A stretch of DNA of 64,000 nt from Agelas oroides (taxonomy: Eukaryota > Porifera > Demospongiae > Agelasida > Agelasidae), in the NCBI GenBank assembly GCA_949130485.1, contig OX422185.1:12281967-12345966 (forward strand). The letters are read 5' to 3'. Of this stretch, positions 44,001-52,088 are shown in pieces. The notes beneath the pieces are model-generated. The model was not told the DNA's origin and did no database searches. It saw only the letters and a list, made by a program, of their open reading frames with translations. A program made the translations under genes and the position numbers. The stretch's first letter is position 1. Each line of letters begins with the position of its first letter.

Positions 44001-45343
44001 ACATTCTATCATGGCTCTACTTGGTACTACATGACTCTACTACATGCTAACGTGGCTCTACTTGGCTCTACATGACTCTACTACACTCTACCATGGCTCT
44101 ACTCCGTTGTACCATGGCTGTACTTGACACTACATGACTCTACTACATTCTACCATGGCTCTACTTGACTCTACTACACTCTACGATGCCTCTACTTGGC
44201 TCTACTTGGCTCTACTACACTATATCATTGCTAGATCTGGCTCGACTTGTCCCTACTACACTCTACCTTGGCTCTACTACATCCTACCATGGATCCACGT
44301 GACTCTACTTGACTCTACTAGATTCTACCATGGCTCTACTTGTCTCTACTTGACTCTACTACACTCTACCATGTCTCTACTACATTCTACCATGGGTCCA
44401 TGTGACTCTACGTGACTCTACTGCATTCTACCATGGCTCTTCCTGGCTCTACTACATTCTACCATGGCTCTACTTGACTCTACATGACTCTACTACATTC
44501 TACCATGGCTCTACTTGACTGTACTTGACTCTACTTCACTCTACGATGGCTCTAATTGGCTCTACTTGAGTCCAGTTCACTCTACCTTGGCTCTACTTGA
44601 CTCTATACTTGACTCTACTACACTCTACCATGGCTCTACTCCATTGTATATCATGGCTCTACTTCACACTACGTGACTCTACTACATTCTACCATGACTC
44701 TACTTGACTCTACTACACTCTACCATGGCTCAACTTAGCCGTACTTGACTCTACTACACTCTACCATGGCTCTACTCCATTGTACCATGGCTCTACTTGA
44801 CACTACATGATTCTACTAAATTCTACCATGGCTCTTCTTGACTCTATTGGACTCTCCTACACTCTACCATTGCTCTACTTGACTCTAGTTCGCTCTACTA
44901 CACTCTACCATGGCTCAACCTGACTCTACGTGACTCTACTACACTCTACCATGGCTCTACTTGACTCTACTACACTCTACCATGTCTCTACTACATTCTA
45001 CCATGGCTCCACGTGACTCTACGTGACTCTACTACATTCTACCATAGCTCTACTTGACTCTGTATGCCTCTACTACATTCTACCATGGCTCTACTTGACT
45101 CTACTTGACTGTGTATGCCTCTACTACATTCTACCATGGCTCTACTTGACTCTACTTGACTCTACTACACTCTACCTTGGCTCTAGTATATTCTACCATG
45201 GCTCCACGTGACTCTACTTGACTCTACTACATGCTACCGTGGCTCTACTTGACTGTAGTACACTGTACCATGGGTCTACTCCATCGTACCATGGCTCTAC
45301 TTGACACTACATGACTCTACTACATTCTACCATGGCTCTACTT

Positions 45344-48300
45344 TTTTATTTTTAATTTTTTATTTTTTTATGTGGAACAATGAATAATAACAATTCAGTG
45401 TACAGTCCAATAACCGAAGCTAGTATAAAGGACCTCGAAATAAAAAAATAACAACAAAATCACCAATAAGAAAAAAAATGTGACGTATACAAGACAATGG
45501 CTCATACGGATGAGAGCTACAATGAAAATAAGGTTTTAAGATTACCTTTAAAAGAAGTAATAGAGTCAATTAAAACTGTTTCATTAGGTAAGGAATTCCA
45601 AAGCTTAATTGAGCTAACAAAAAATGAATTAAAAAAAGATGCAGTTTTGGCGAAGGGTTGTTCTAGTGATAAATTCTTAAGTTAGGGTTACTTTTAATTG
45701 TAAAAAAGCCAGGAGTGCAAAAGGAAAGGCCATTTAAACATTTAAAGGTATAAAGTAGTTTGTGATACTGTCGCCGTGATTCAAGAGATGGTAGGTCATA
45801 TGGGGGACGAAAGTTGTGACTGGACCAAGGCTTGGTGGCAATTCGAATTGCAAAGTGTTGGACGCTCTGCAGAAGTATCTTGTCCTTTTTGAAGTGTGGG
45901 TCCCAGATAACACATCCGTATTCAAGTATGGGAAGAACTTGGGTTTTATATAAGTGCAGAATAGATTCAGTGGAACAGTGAGGGGAGAAAGTGCGATATA
46001 TATATCCAAGAAGTCTCCGTGGTTTGCAGCAAACACTTTCAATGTGTTTGGACCATGTGAGGTCATCTGATAGCCAAATGCCTAGATATTTGAAATGTCT
46101 CACCTTCTCGATCTGAATACCATTGAGTGAAAATGACGGACATTGTGATTTTCTGTTGCGAGAAATTAGCATGACTTTGGTTTTGTTAGCATTCAGGGTT
46201 AAGTGATTTGCAACTGTCCAATTGCTTATTGCGTCGATGTCCTTCTGGAAGTCGCAAAAGTCAGAATCTGACTTGATTGGTTTAAAAAGTAAGATGTCAT
46301 CAGCAAATAAGAAAAGTTTTGTTCCAGGTGTCAGGGGAACATCTGAAATGTCATTCATATACAGCAGAAATAGTAGCGGACCAAGTATAGACCCCTGCGG
46401 CACACCTGATCTAACTGGGAGCCGAGTCGAAGAACATCCTTTGAAGACAACTCGTTGGAAACGGTTCATCAAGTAGCTAATCAGCCAGCGAAGGATGATT
46501 GATGGAATTTTGAGATGGTGGATTTTATTCAGTAGTGTATTGTGAAGCACACTGTCAAAGGCTTTTTTTACATCAAAAAACACACAGGCTACTCTCTTCC
46601 TGCTCTCAAGTGCTTTGTGCCATTCATGGATAGACAGGAGTAGGGGGGTTGTGGTACAACGGCCTGGTTGAAACCCGAATTGGTCGTCGGTCAGGATATT
46701 GTTTATGGAGATAAATTCTGAGATCAGTTGATGGAAGTGTCTTTCTAGGACCTTGCTGATAATCGGTAGTAGGGAAATAGGTCTAAAGGACTGAACTTCG
46801 TTTTTCTTTGTGTCTCCCTTTGGGATAGGAACTACGTTTGAGAGTTTCCAATCAGCTGGGACATTACCAGTCTTAATCGATAAATTGAACAGCGATGTGA
46901 CGGAGGGAGCAACTTCGTCAGCGAATGATCTCAGCATCCATGCAGTGATGCCGTCTGGACCAGCAGACGAATGGGGCTTTATTTGTTTAAGAAGTGCACT
47001 AATACCTTCTGGGGTGCAGTCAGCCCAATCCATATCTCTGCAAACATCCTCAGCTGAGGGAGTAGAGAAGGTTAAGGTTGTGGTTGAATCATTAAAACAG
47101 GAAGAGAAAAAGTGATTGAAGAGAGCTGCCTTATCAGAGTTAGATGATACTGAGACAGATCCATGTGTAAGGATCATGGAGGACGGGTCAGGCTGTGGGT
47201 GAATCCTTCTGATCGTGGACCAAAATTTTTTAGCATCATTTAGTGAAGATGAGAGATTGTTTAAAAATGTTTTCTTAGCTAGACGGATTTTACTGACAAT
47301 AGAGTTTCTTAGTGATTTATACCTTTGTAAAATGTCTAGTGATTTAGAGCGTTTGAAGCGATTGTAGAGTCTTTCTCGTCTAGCGATGTCATTTCTAATC
47401 TCTCCATTAATCCAAGGAGTTCCAGACTCCATTGGTACCAATTTCTTGGGGATACATTCTTCCATTATGGTCACAAACTTTTTAACCCATTTCCGCCAGG
47501 CAATATCCACATCATCTGTGGTGTTGGACAATGGAAGTGAGGGAAGGAGCTCCCTAGCTTTAGACATGTCAGCTGCTTTGTAGATCCACACTGATTTAGT
47601 AGGTGGTTTGTTATCTCTTTTCTTCTGAGGCAGGCTCAAAGATACTGAGACAGAGGAATGATCTGAGGAACCAATTGGAGGTAGAACATCACAGGATTCA
47701 AGCTGTTCAGGATTTGATAAAAGGACAAGGTCTAAAGTGGAGGAAGTTGAGTTGCTAACTCTTGTAGGGGAATTTACAACCTGAGATAGATCAAAATCGA
47801 GTTGGAGTTGTTGGAGGGAGTGAAGATGACAGTTGACTGCCCCCTCTATATTTATGTTAAAATCGCCACATATTATCAGGTTTGTTAGATTCTGGGGGCG
47901 CAGGAGAGAAACTACATTTGAGAGTTTGGACATAACGTCAGAGTTTGAGTTAGGGGGGCGGTAAAAACCAGCAATGGTCTGCAGGTGATTCCCAATGTGG
48001 CATTCACATAAGATCAATTCAAGATCAGGTTGGTAGATTTCAAGTCTTGAATAGGGGATGGTGTCACGTATATATATAGCTACACCTCCTCCATGTCGAT
48101 TTCTATCTTTTCTGGCAATATCAAACCCGGAGATATGTATTTCAGAGTTCAAGATATCCAGGGAAAGCCAGGTCTCAGTGACAATCAGCAGATCGTAGGG
48201 TTCGTTCAAACAGAGGGCTCTCAGTAGGTCAATTTTGGGGAGTAAACTCCTTGCATTGAAAGATAGAATTCTGAGAGAATTGTTCTTAGGCATAATCATC

Positions 48301-48606
48301 TGGGAGGAGTGGAAGGACGAATCTATTGTTGAAGAGAGAAAGGTAGCATCATAAAAGGGTAGGGCCTCTTGGTCGCACTTTGGGCAGACCCATCCATCGT
48401 CAATATTTGCCCAATGGAAGTACTCTGGTTCACTCATGTTTACACAAGCTTGGTGATTCCAATTAAAACACACCTCGCAATACATTCCTTGTTGGTCATC
48501 TTGGACCTCCTGCACGCAAACAGAGCAGGGAAAAGGCCCTGGGTTAGCTTCAATATTGCCACATATAAGTAAGCAAAACCAGATGCACCCTTTTGACTTG
48601 AGTACA
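45344..48606 (-). mobile_element. APE-type non-LTR retrotransposon (CR1/L2-like)
   Basis: A 3.26-kb minus-strand element interrupts the satellite. Its 3' end (low coordinates) is A-rich, reading ACATAAAAAAATAAAAAATT and then AAAAATAAAAAAG on the minus strand, directly against satellite. Its 5' end meets satellite near 48,607. The flanking satellite would continue smoothly if the element were removed. TACTT occurs on both sides (45,339-45,343 and 48,607-48,611) and may be a short target-site duplication, although this word is common in the array. There is one long ORF with endonuclease and reverse transcriptase. No separate ORF1 is seen, so the element may be 5'-truncated or of a PHD-containing single-ORF type. 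Clade assignment within CR1/L2/Jockey-like elements is from motif style only. Confidence 0.92.
45517..45671 (-). pseudogene. Frameshifted C-terminal tail of the LINE ORF
   Basis: Just past the stop of the long ORF, a shifted minus-strand frame encodes QPFAKTASFFNSFFVSS, then IKLWNSLPNETVLI and SFKGNLKTLFSL, ending in TAG at 45,517-45,519. The FFVSSxxLWNSLP pattern is the usual C-terminus of many CR1/Jockey-like ORFs. One single-base indel near 45,670 therefore separates this tail from the main ORF. Confidence 0.85.
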
Positions 48607-48653
48607 TACTTGACTCTACTACACTCTACCATGGCTCTACTACATCCTACCAT
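45663..48653 (-). CDS. LINE ORF: 2A-like motif, PHD finger, APE endonuclease, reverse transcriptase
   Basis: This 996-codon ORF would nick DNA and prime reverse transcription of the element RNA. Residues 31-40 (CGNIEANPGP) resemble a 2A ribosome-skipping peptide. Residues 43-93 form a PHD finger with spacing C43-C46, C59-C62, H67-C70, C90-C93. An APE-type endonuclease follows from about residue 127, with FNARSL, TETWL, YRPP, CGDFN and SDHSS. The reverse transcriptase has FRPISLLP, FDVKKAFD, SGVPQGSILGPLLF and the catalytic FADD. A C-terminal region with KYLGIWL and LEYGCVIWDP follows. Residues 1 to about 15 are encoded by flanking satellite, so the annotated ATG is probably not the native start. 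The stop after RIYH looks premature: the +1 frame continues with a typical FFVSSIKLWNSLP tail and ends at 45,517. Otherwise the ORF is intact, suggesting a recent insertion. Confidence 0.9.
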   Translation of the reverse strand: MVGCSRAMVECSRVKYVLKSKGCIWFCLLICGNIEANPGPFPCSVCVQEVQDDQQGMYCEVCFNWNHQACVNMSEPEYFHWANIDDGWVCPKCDQEALPFYDATFLSSTIDSSFHSSQMIMPKNNSLRILSFNARSLLPKIDLLRALCLNEPYDLLIVTETWLSLDILNSEIHISGFDIARKDRNRHGGGVAIYIRDTIPYSRLEIYQPDLELILCECHIGNHLQTIAGFYRPPNSNSDVMSKLSNVVSLLRPQNLTNLIICGDFNINIEGAVNCHLHSLQQLQLDFDLSQVVNSPTRVSNSTSSTLDLVLLSNPEQLESCDVLPPIGSSDHSSVSVSLSLPQKKRDNKPPTKSVWIYKAADMSKARELLPSLPLSNTTDDVDIAWRKWVKKFVTIMEECIPKKLVPMESGTPWINGEIRNDIARRERLYNRFKRSKSLDILQRYKSLRNSIVSKIRLAKKTFLNNLSSSLNDAKKFWSTIRRIHPQPDPSSMILTHGSVSVSSNSDKAALFNHFFSSCFNDSTTTLTFSTPSAEDVCRDMDWADCTPEGISALLKQIKPHSSAGPDGITAWMLRSFADEVAPSVTSLFNLSIKTGNVPADWKLSNVVPIPKGDTKKNEVQSFRPISLLPIISKVLERHFHQLISEFISINNILTDDQFGFQPGRCTTTPLLLSIHEWHKALESRKRVACVFFDVKKAFDSVLHNTLLNKIHHLKIPSIILRWLISYLMNRFQRVVFKGCSSTRLPVRSGVPQGSILGPLLFLLYMNDISDVPLTPGTKLFLFADDILLFKPIKSDSDFCDFQKDIDAISNWTVANHLTLNANKTKVMLISRNRKSQCPSFSLNGIQIEKVRHFKYLGIWLSDDLTWSKHIESVCCKPRRLLGYIYRTFSPHCSTESILHLYKTQVLPILEYGCVIWDPHFKKDKILLQSVQHFAIRIATKPWSSHNFRPPYDLPSLESRRQYHKLLYTFKCLNGLSFCTPGFFTIKSNPNLRIYH

Positions 48654-50693
48654 GGATCCACGTGACTCTACTTGAGTTTTCTACACTCTACCATGGCTCT
48701 ACCTGGCTCTACTGCATTCCACCATGGTTCTACTTGACTCTACTTGACTCTACTACATTCTACCATGGCTCCACGTTAATCTACTTGACTCTACTGCATT
48801 CTTCCATGGCTCTACTTGGCTCTACATGACTCTACTACATGCTACCATGGCTCTACTTGGCTCTACTTGACTCTACTACACTCTACCATTGCTCTACTTG
48901 GCTCTACTTGACTCTACTACACTCTACCATGGCTCTACTCCATTGTATACCATGGCTCTACTTCACACTACATGGCTCTACTACATTCTACCATGGCTCC
49001 AATTGAATCTACTACACTCTACCATGACTCTACTTGGCTCTACTTGACTCTACCACACTCTACCATTGCTCTACTTGGCTCTACTTGACTCTACTACACT
49101 CTACCATGGCTCTTCTCCATTGTACCATGGCTCTACTTGACACTATACATGACTCTACTACATTCTACCATGGCTCTACTTCACTCTACTACACTCTACG
49201 ATGGCTTACTTGGCTCTACTTGACTCTACTACACTATACCATTGCTAGTCTGGCTCCACTTGTCTACTACACTCTACCTTGGCGCTACTACATCCTACCA
49301 TGAATCCACGTGACTCTACTTGACGCTACTACACTCTACCATGGGTCTACCTGGCTCTACTACATTCTACCATGGCTCTACTTTGCTCTACTTGAGTCCA
49401 CTACACTCTACCTTGGCTCTACTTGGCTCTACTTGACTCTACTACACTCTACCATGGCTCTACTTGTCTCTATTTGACTCTACTACACTCTACCATGGCT
49501 CTACTTGAATCTACTACATTCTACCATAGTTCTACTTGTTTCTATATGAGTCTACTACATTCTACCATAGCTCTACTTGAGTCTGTATGCCTCTACTACA
49601 TTCTACCATGGCTCTTCTTGACTCTACTTGACTCTCCTACACTCTACCATTGCTCTACTGGGCTCTACTTGGCTCTACTACACTCTACCATGGCTCTACT
49701 TGGCTCTAATTGACTCTACTACATTCTAGCATGGCTCTACTTGACTCTACTACACTCTACCATGGCTGTACGTGACTCTACTACACTCTAACATAGTTCT
49801 ACTTGTTTCTATATGAGTCTACTACATTCTACCATAGCTCTACTTGAGTCTGTATGCCTCTACTACATTCTACCATGGCTCTTCTTGACTCTACTTGACT
49901 CTCCTACACTCTACCATTGCTCTACTGGGCTCTACTACACTCTACCATGGCTCTACTTGACTCTACTACACTCTAGCATGGCTCTACTTGGCTCTACTTG
50001 ACTCTACTACACTCTAGCATTACTCTACTTGACTCTACTACACTCTACCATGGCTCTATACATGACTCTACGTGACTCTACTACACTCTACCATGGCTCT
50101 ACTTAGAATGTAGTAGAGTCATGGTAGAGTGTAGTAGAGTCAAGTATAGAGCCATGGTAGTGTGTAATAGAGTCAAGTAGAGCCAAGTAGACCAATGGTA
50201 GAATCTAGTCACCATGGCTCTACTTGAGTCTACATGAGTCACTGACTACCATGACTCTACCATGGCTCTACTACATTCTACCATGGCTCTACTTGAGTCT
50301 ACTACACTCTACCATGGCTTTACGTGACACTACATGACTCTACTAGATTCTACCATGGGTCTACTTGACTCTACTTGACTCTACTACACTCTACCATGGC
50401 TTTACTTGGCTCTACTACACTCCATCATGGCTCTACTTGGCTCTACTTGACTCTATTACACACTACCATGGCTCTATACTTGACTCTACTTGACTCTACT
50501 ACACTCTACCATGACTCTACTACATTCAACCATGGCTCTACTTGAGTCTACATGAGTCACTGACTACCGTGACTCTACCATGGCTCTACTACACTTTACC
50601 ATGTCTCTGCTACATTCTACCGTAACTCTACTTGTCTCTACATGACTCTACTATATTCTACCATGGCTCTACTTACTCGACTCTACTACATTC
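48607..50693 (+). repeat. CTCTAC satellite array, right part and its edge
   Basis: Satellite of the same CTCTAC/CCATGG type resumes after the retrotransposon. It is less regular than the left part. A local duplication of the segment with CATAGTTCTACTTGTTTC and GAGTCTGTATGCC lies at about 49,531 and 49,793. A stretch TTGAGTCTACATGAGTCAC occurs at about 50,224 and 50,541. The repeat words break up after 50,640 and end near ACATTCAGCC at 50,693, though one more GGCTCTACTACACCC word appears at 50,731-50,745. Confidence 0.95.
50106..50210 (-). repeat. Inverted satellite patch near the array edge
   Basis: Between 50,106 and 50,210 the satellite is reversed: the plus strand reads GAATGTAGTAGAGTC, GGTAGAGTGTAGTAGAG and CAAGTAGAGCCAAG, the reverse complement of the usual words. 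It is flanked on both sides by normal CTCTAC orientation. This is the only clear orientation switch I saw in the array. Confidence 0.92.
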
Positions 50694-51000
50694 AGCCTAG
50701 TCTTGTGTCCAGACTACTTTTCGCCCAGCGGGCTCTACTACACCCATAAATTCCCAGAATTGAATTTCTTGCGCTAAATTGGATCATGCGTTTTGTTTGA
50801 TGGTAGTCGTTCTAGAGCGGGCGGGGTCTAAGATTTCTGGTGACCCGCCCCTTAGGTGGAGATGCTATTGACCACACCCACATCTCACGGCAGACTTTAG
50901 CTGTAAAGTTGAGAGGTCTGGATCCTGGTACGCAGAAGAAATATACCTACAGTGCAGCATAGTCTTTTTCCCAGGTTCTTGTTATTAGGTTCTTGTTATT

Positions 51001-51030
51001 AACCCTCGACGCGCATGCGCAGCGAGGGTT
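51001..51030. repeat. 30-bp near-perfect palindrome with GCGCATGCGC core
   Basis: AACCCTCGACGCGCATGCGC followed by AGCGAGGGTT pairs with itself except for one position in each arm. The centre GCGCATGCGC (51,011-51,020) equals the core of the NRF1-type consensus. It could be a promoter element, or the end of a short inverted-repeat element, since CG-rich hairpins of this kind are frequent repeat termini. No downstream gene start is clear. Confidence 0.6.
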
Positions 51031-51041
51031 ACGGTAGTTGT

Positions 51042-51096
51042 CCTGTGTGTGTCTGTGTCAGGTCTGTGTGTGTCTGTGTCAGGTCTGTGTGTGTCC
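51042..51096 (+). repeat. 21-bp GT-rich tandem repeat
   Basis: The unit TCTGTGTGTGTCTGTGTCAGG is repeated about two and a half times, starting with CCTGTGTGTGTCTGTGTCAGG and ending with a partial unit before TCCGTTTTC. Confidence 0.85.
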
Positions 51097-51348
51097 GTTT
51101 TCTCTATTCTGGCTTCTCGCGCTTTTAGGCGTCCGACTAGAGGTATCAGCGGCTACAGCGCGGAAAATGCAGTAAAACTAAAAAGCCGTTTTCTCTAAAA
51201 CTGTTTACTTCAAAAGTTAGAAGCGTTAACTTATAAACTTACGGCGACTAAGTCAGCCATTTTCTTCACGTGCAATGTTTCCGTATACCTCTCCGTAACA
51301 CGGACGTAGCGGTAATGTGTGATCACGTGACTTGGAGCACGCGGTATT

Positions 51349-51537
51349 GTGATTTTGCCGTCGAACTTGGACGTTTGTGACTTTTACAAGAGGTTCAGAA
51401 AGGTATGCCCACAGTGTGATACTGTAGTGCATGCAATCGAGTGCAATAGGTCTATGCGTCTGAGAAAGGTATGGGATTCGCTTTTTTCACAGCGGTTCAT
51501 GTGGCGGTTACGTCACCTATTGAATATTCATAAGTAA
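51349..51537 (+). pseudogene. Partial zinc-ribbon coding fragment (first copy)
   Basis: The open frame contains RKVCPQCDTVVHAIEC, which aligns with RKVCAQCNTVMHVKRS in the ORF at 51,894-52,088. After that the frame loses the CxCGH half of the ribbon and runs into unrelated residues. The DNA AGAAAGGTATGC followed by CACA is shared with the second copy. I read it as a truncated duplicate. No function is likely. Confidence 0.5.
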
Positions 51538-51670
51538 CCCGTCGTGCTCACTCCGTCGCGCGCACCCCGCCGCGCACTTACCGTACCAACGAAGACAAAT
51601 GTATTCACCACACTTATAACACTACAGAAAAAAAAAAAAGAAACACACCTAGTGCAATCCCTGGCCCCAG

Positions 51671-51720
51671 CCCTAACCCTAACCCCAACCCTAACCCTAA
51701 CCCTAACCCTAACCCTAACC
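51671..51720 (+). repeat. Interstitial telomere-type tract (CCCTAA)8
   Basis: Eight consecutive hexamers of CCCTAA, with one variant CCCCAA as the third unit, end in CC before TTTAACC. This is the C-strand of the metazoan telomere repeat TTAGGG. The tract is short and flanked by unrelated DNA, so it is an internal remnant and not a chromosome end. Confidence 0.95.
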
Positions 51721-51779
51721 TTTAACCATTTAGCCAACAAGCCACAACAGACGACCAACACACTGTTCGGTCTAATATA

Positions 51780-51865
51780 TGCTGTGAAACGAATTGATTA
51801 TGAATATTCAACACGCATGAACCGCTGTGAAACGAATTACTTATGAATATTTAACAGAAGGCGTA
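51780..51865 (+). repeat. Short tandem duplication with TGAATATT boxes
   Basis: GCTGTGAAACGAATT followed by a TATGAATATT box occurs at about 51,780-51,810 and again at 51,825-51,856, a period of about 45 bp. A third, partial GCTGTGAAAAAAGCGAATT lies at 51,891. TTGAATATTCATAAGTAAC at 51,519-51,537 is a related box. The duplication sits immediately before the zinc-ribbon ORF. Confidence 0.6.
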
Positions 51866-51893
51866 ATGATGACATAATGCAACATGAACAGCT

Positions 51894-52088
51894 GTGAAAA
51901 AAGCGAATTCCAGAAAGGTATGCGCACAATGTAATACCGTAATGCACGTGAAGAGGTCAGTTTGTGACTGTGGCCATGCCTTCACATCGAAGAAAAGGAA
52001 AGCTCGGTGTACTGCTGTTGGGGAGCCTGAGAACGCAATGAAACGTAGAAAAGCCTTACTGTCTGAGGAAGAGTTACTAGCTGTCTGA
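51894..52088 (+). CDS. Small zinc-ribbon protein, hypothetical (possibly a fragment)
   Basis: A 64-codon plus-strand ORF with a compact putative zinc ribbon: CAQC at residues 10-13, then CDCGH about 11 residues later, followed by a basic stretch KKRKARC and an acidic/basic tail with AMKRRKALLSEEE. I recall longer sponge proteins with a CxxC...CxCGH ribbon followed by AMKRRKAL-like and repeated SEEE/RASE segments, so this may be the 5' part of such a gene, cut short by the TGA at 52,086. A weak duplicate lies about 550 bp upstream. There is no clear promoter, and I cannot tell whether the ORF is expressed. Confidence 0.45.
   Translation: MKKANSRKVCAQCNTVMHVKRSVCDCGHAFTSKKRKARCTAVGEPENAMKRRKALLSEEELLAV

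Larger units (their letters stand above)
28510..44270 (+). repeat. 15.8-kb duplication of the block at ~410-15,585
   Basis: The interval follows the first block in order with offset 28,100 at the start, 28,104 after a 4-bp insertion near 29,675, 29,061 after an extra 957-bp unit, and 28,688 from about 32,540 onward after losing 373 bp relative to about 3,470-3,845. The 28,688 offset then holds for about 12 kb. Similarity ends near 44,270, where the first block reads CTACCTTTGCTC and this copy reads CTACCTTGGCTC and then diverges in unit order. Differences are rare single bases. Confidence 0.92.
1..45338 (+). repeat. Giant CTCTAC satellite array, left part
   Basis: The whole interval is made of 10-11 bp words sharing a CTCTAC core: CTCTACTTGG, CTCTACTTGA, CTCTACTACA or CTCTACTACATT variants, and CTCTACCATGG. 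They most often combine as 10+10+11 (about 31 bp) or 10+10+10+11 (about 41 bp), with one CCATGG per unit. Variant words such as ATATCATTGCTAG, CTCTGTATGCCTC and CCATTGTATATCATGG recur at wider spacing and mark higher-order units. The plus strand is pyrimidine-rich. Because 31 is not a multiple of three, each unit is read in a shifted frame, giving open plus-strand frames of 60-117 codons with a peptide repeat. These have no recognisable domain and the same peptide appears in overlapping frames, so I do not call genes. The array starts before the window. Confidence 0.97.
50694..51340. other. Array-flanking intergenic DNA, no gene seen
   Basis: No supported coding sequence. The stretch starts with half of a small fold-back element (TAGTCTTGTGTCCAGAC at 50,698-50,714) and contains a short tandem duplication TTCTTGTTATTA near 50,976-51,000. 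It also holds a 30-bp near-palindrome and a GT-rich tandem repeat, listed separately. The section around 51,110-51,260 looks like ordinary non-repetitive DNA. Confidence 0.6.

Noticed and set aside
45497..45685. Plus-strand 62-codon ORF starting MAHTDESYNENK
   Set aside because: It is antisense to the frameshifted LINE C-terminus and 3' UTR, whose minus-strand protein similarity is clear.
46222..47583. Plus-strand ORFs of 65-101 codons inside the retrotransposon
   Set aside because: They are antisense shadows of the reverse transcriptase and endonuclease coding region.
51528..51761. Minus-strand ORF with repeated Val-Arg
   Set aside because: It comes from the telomere-type hexamer tract.
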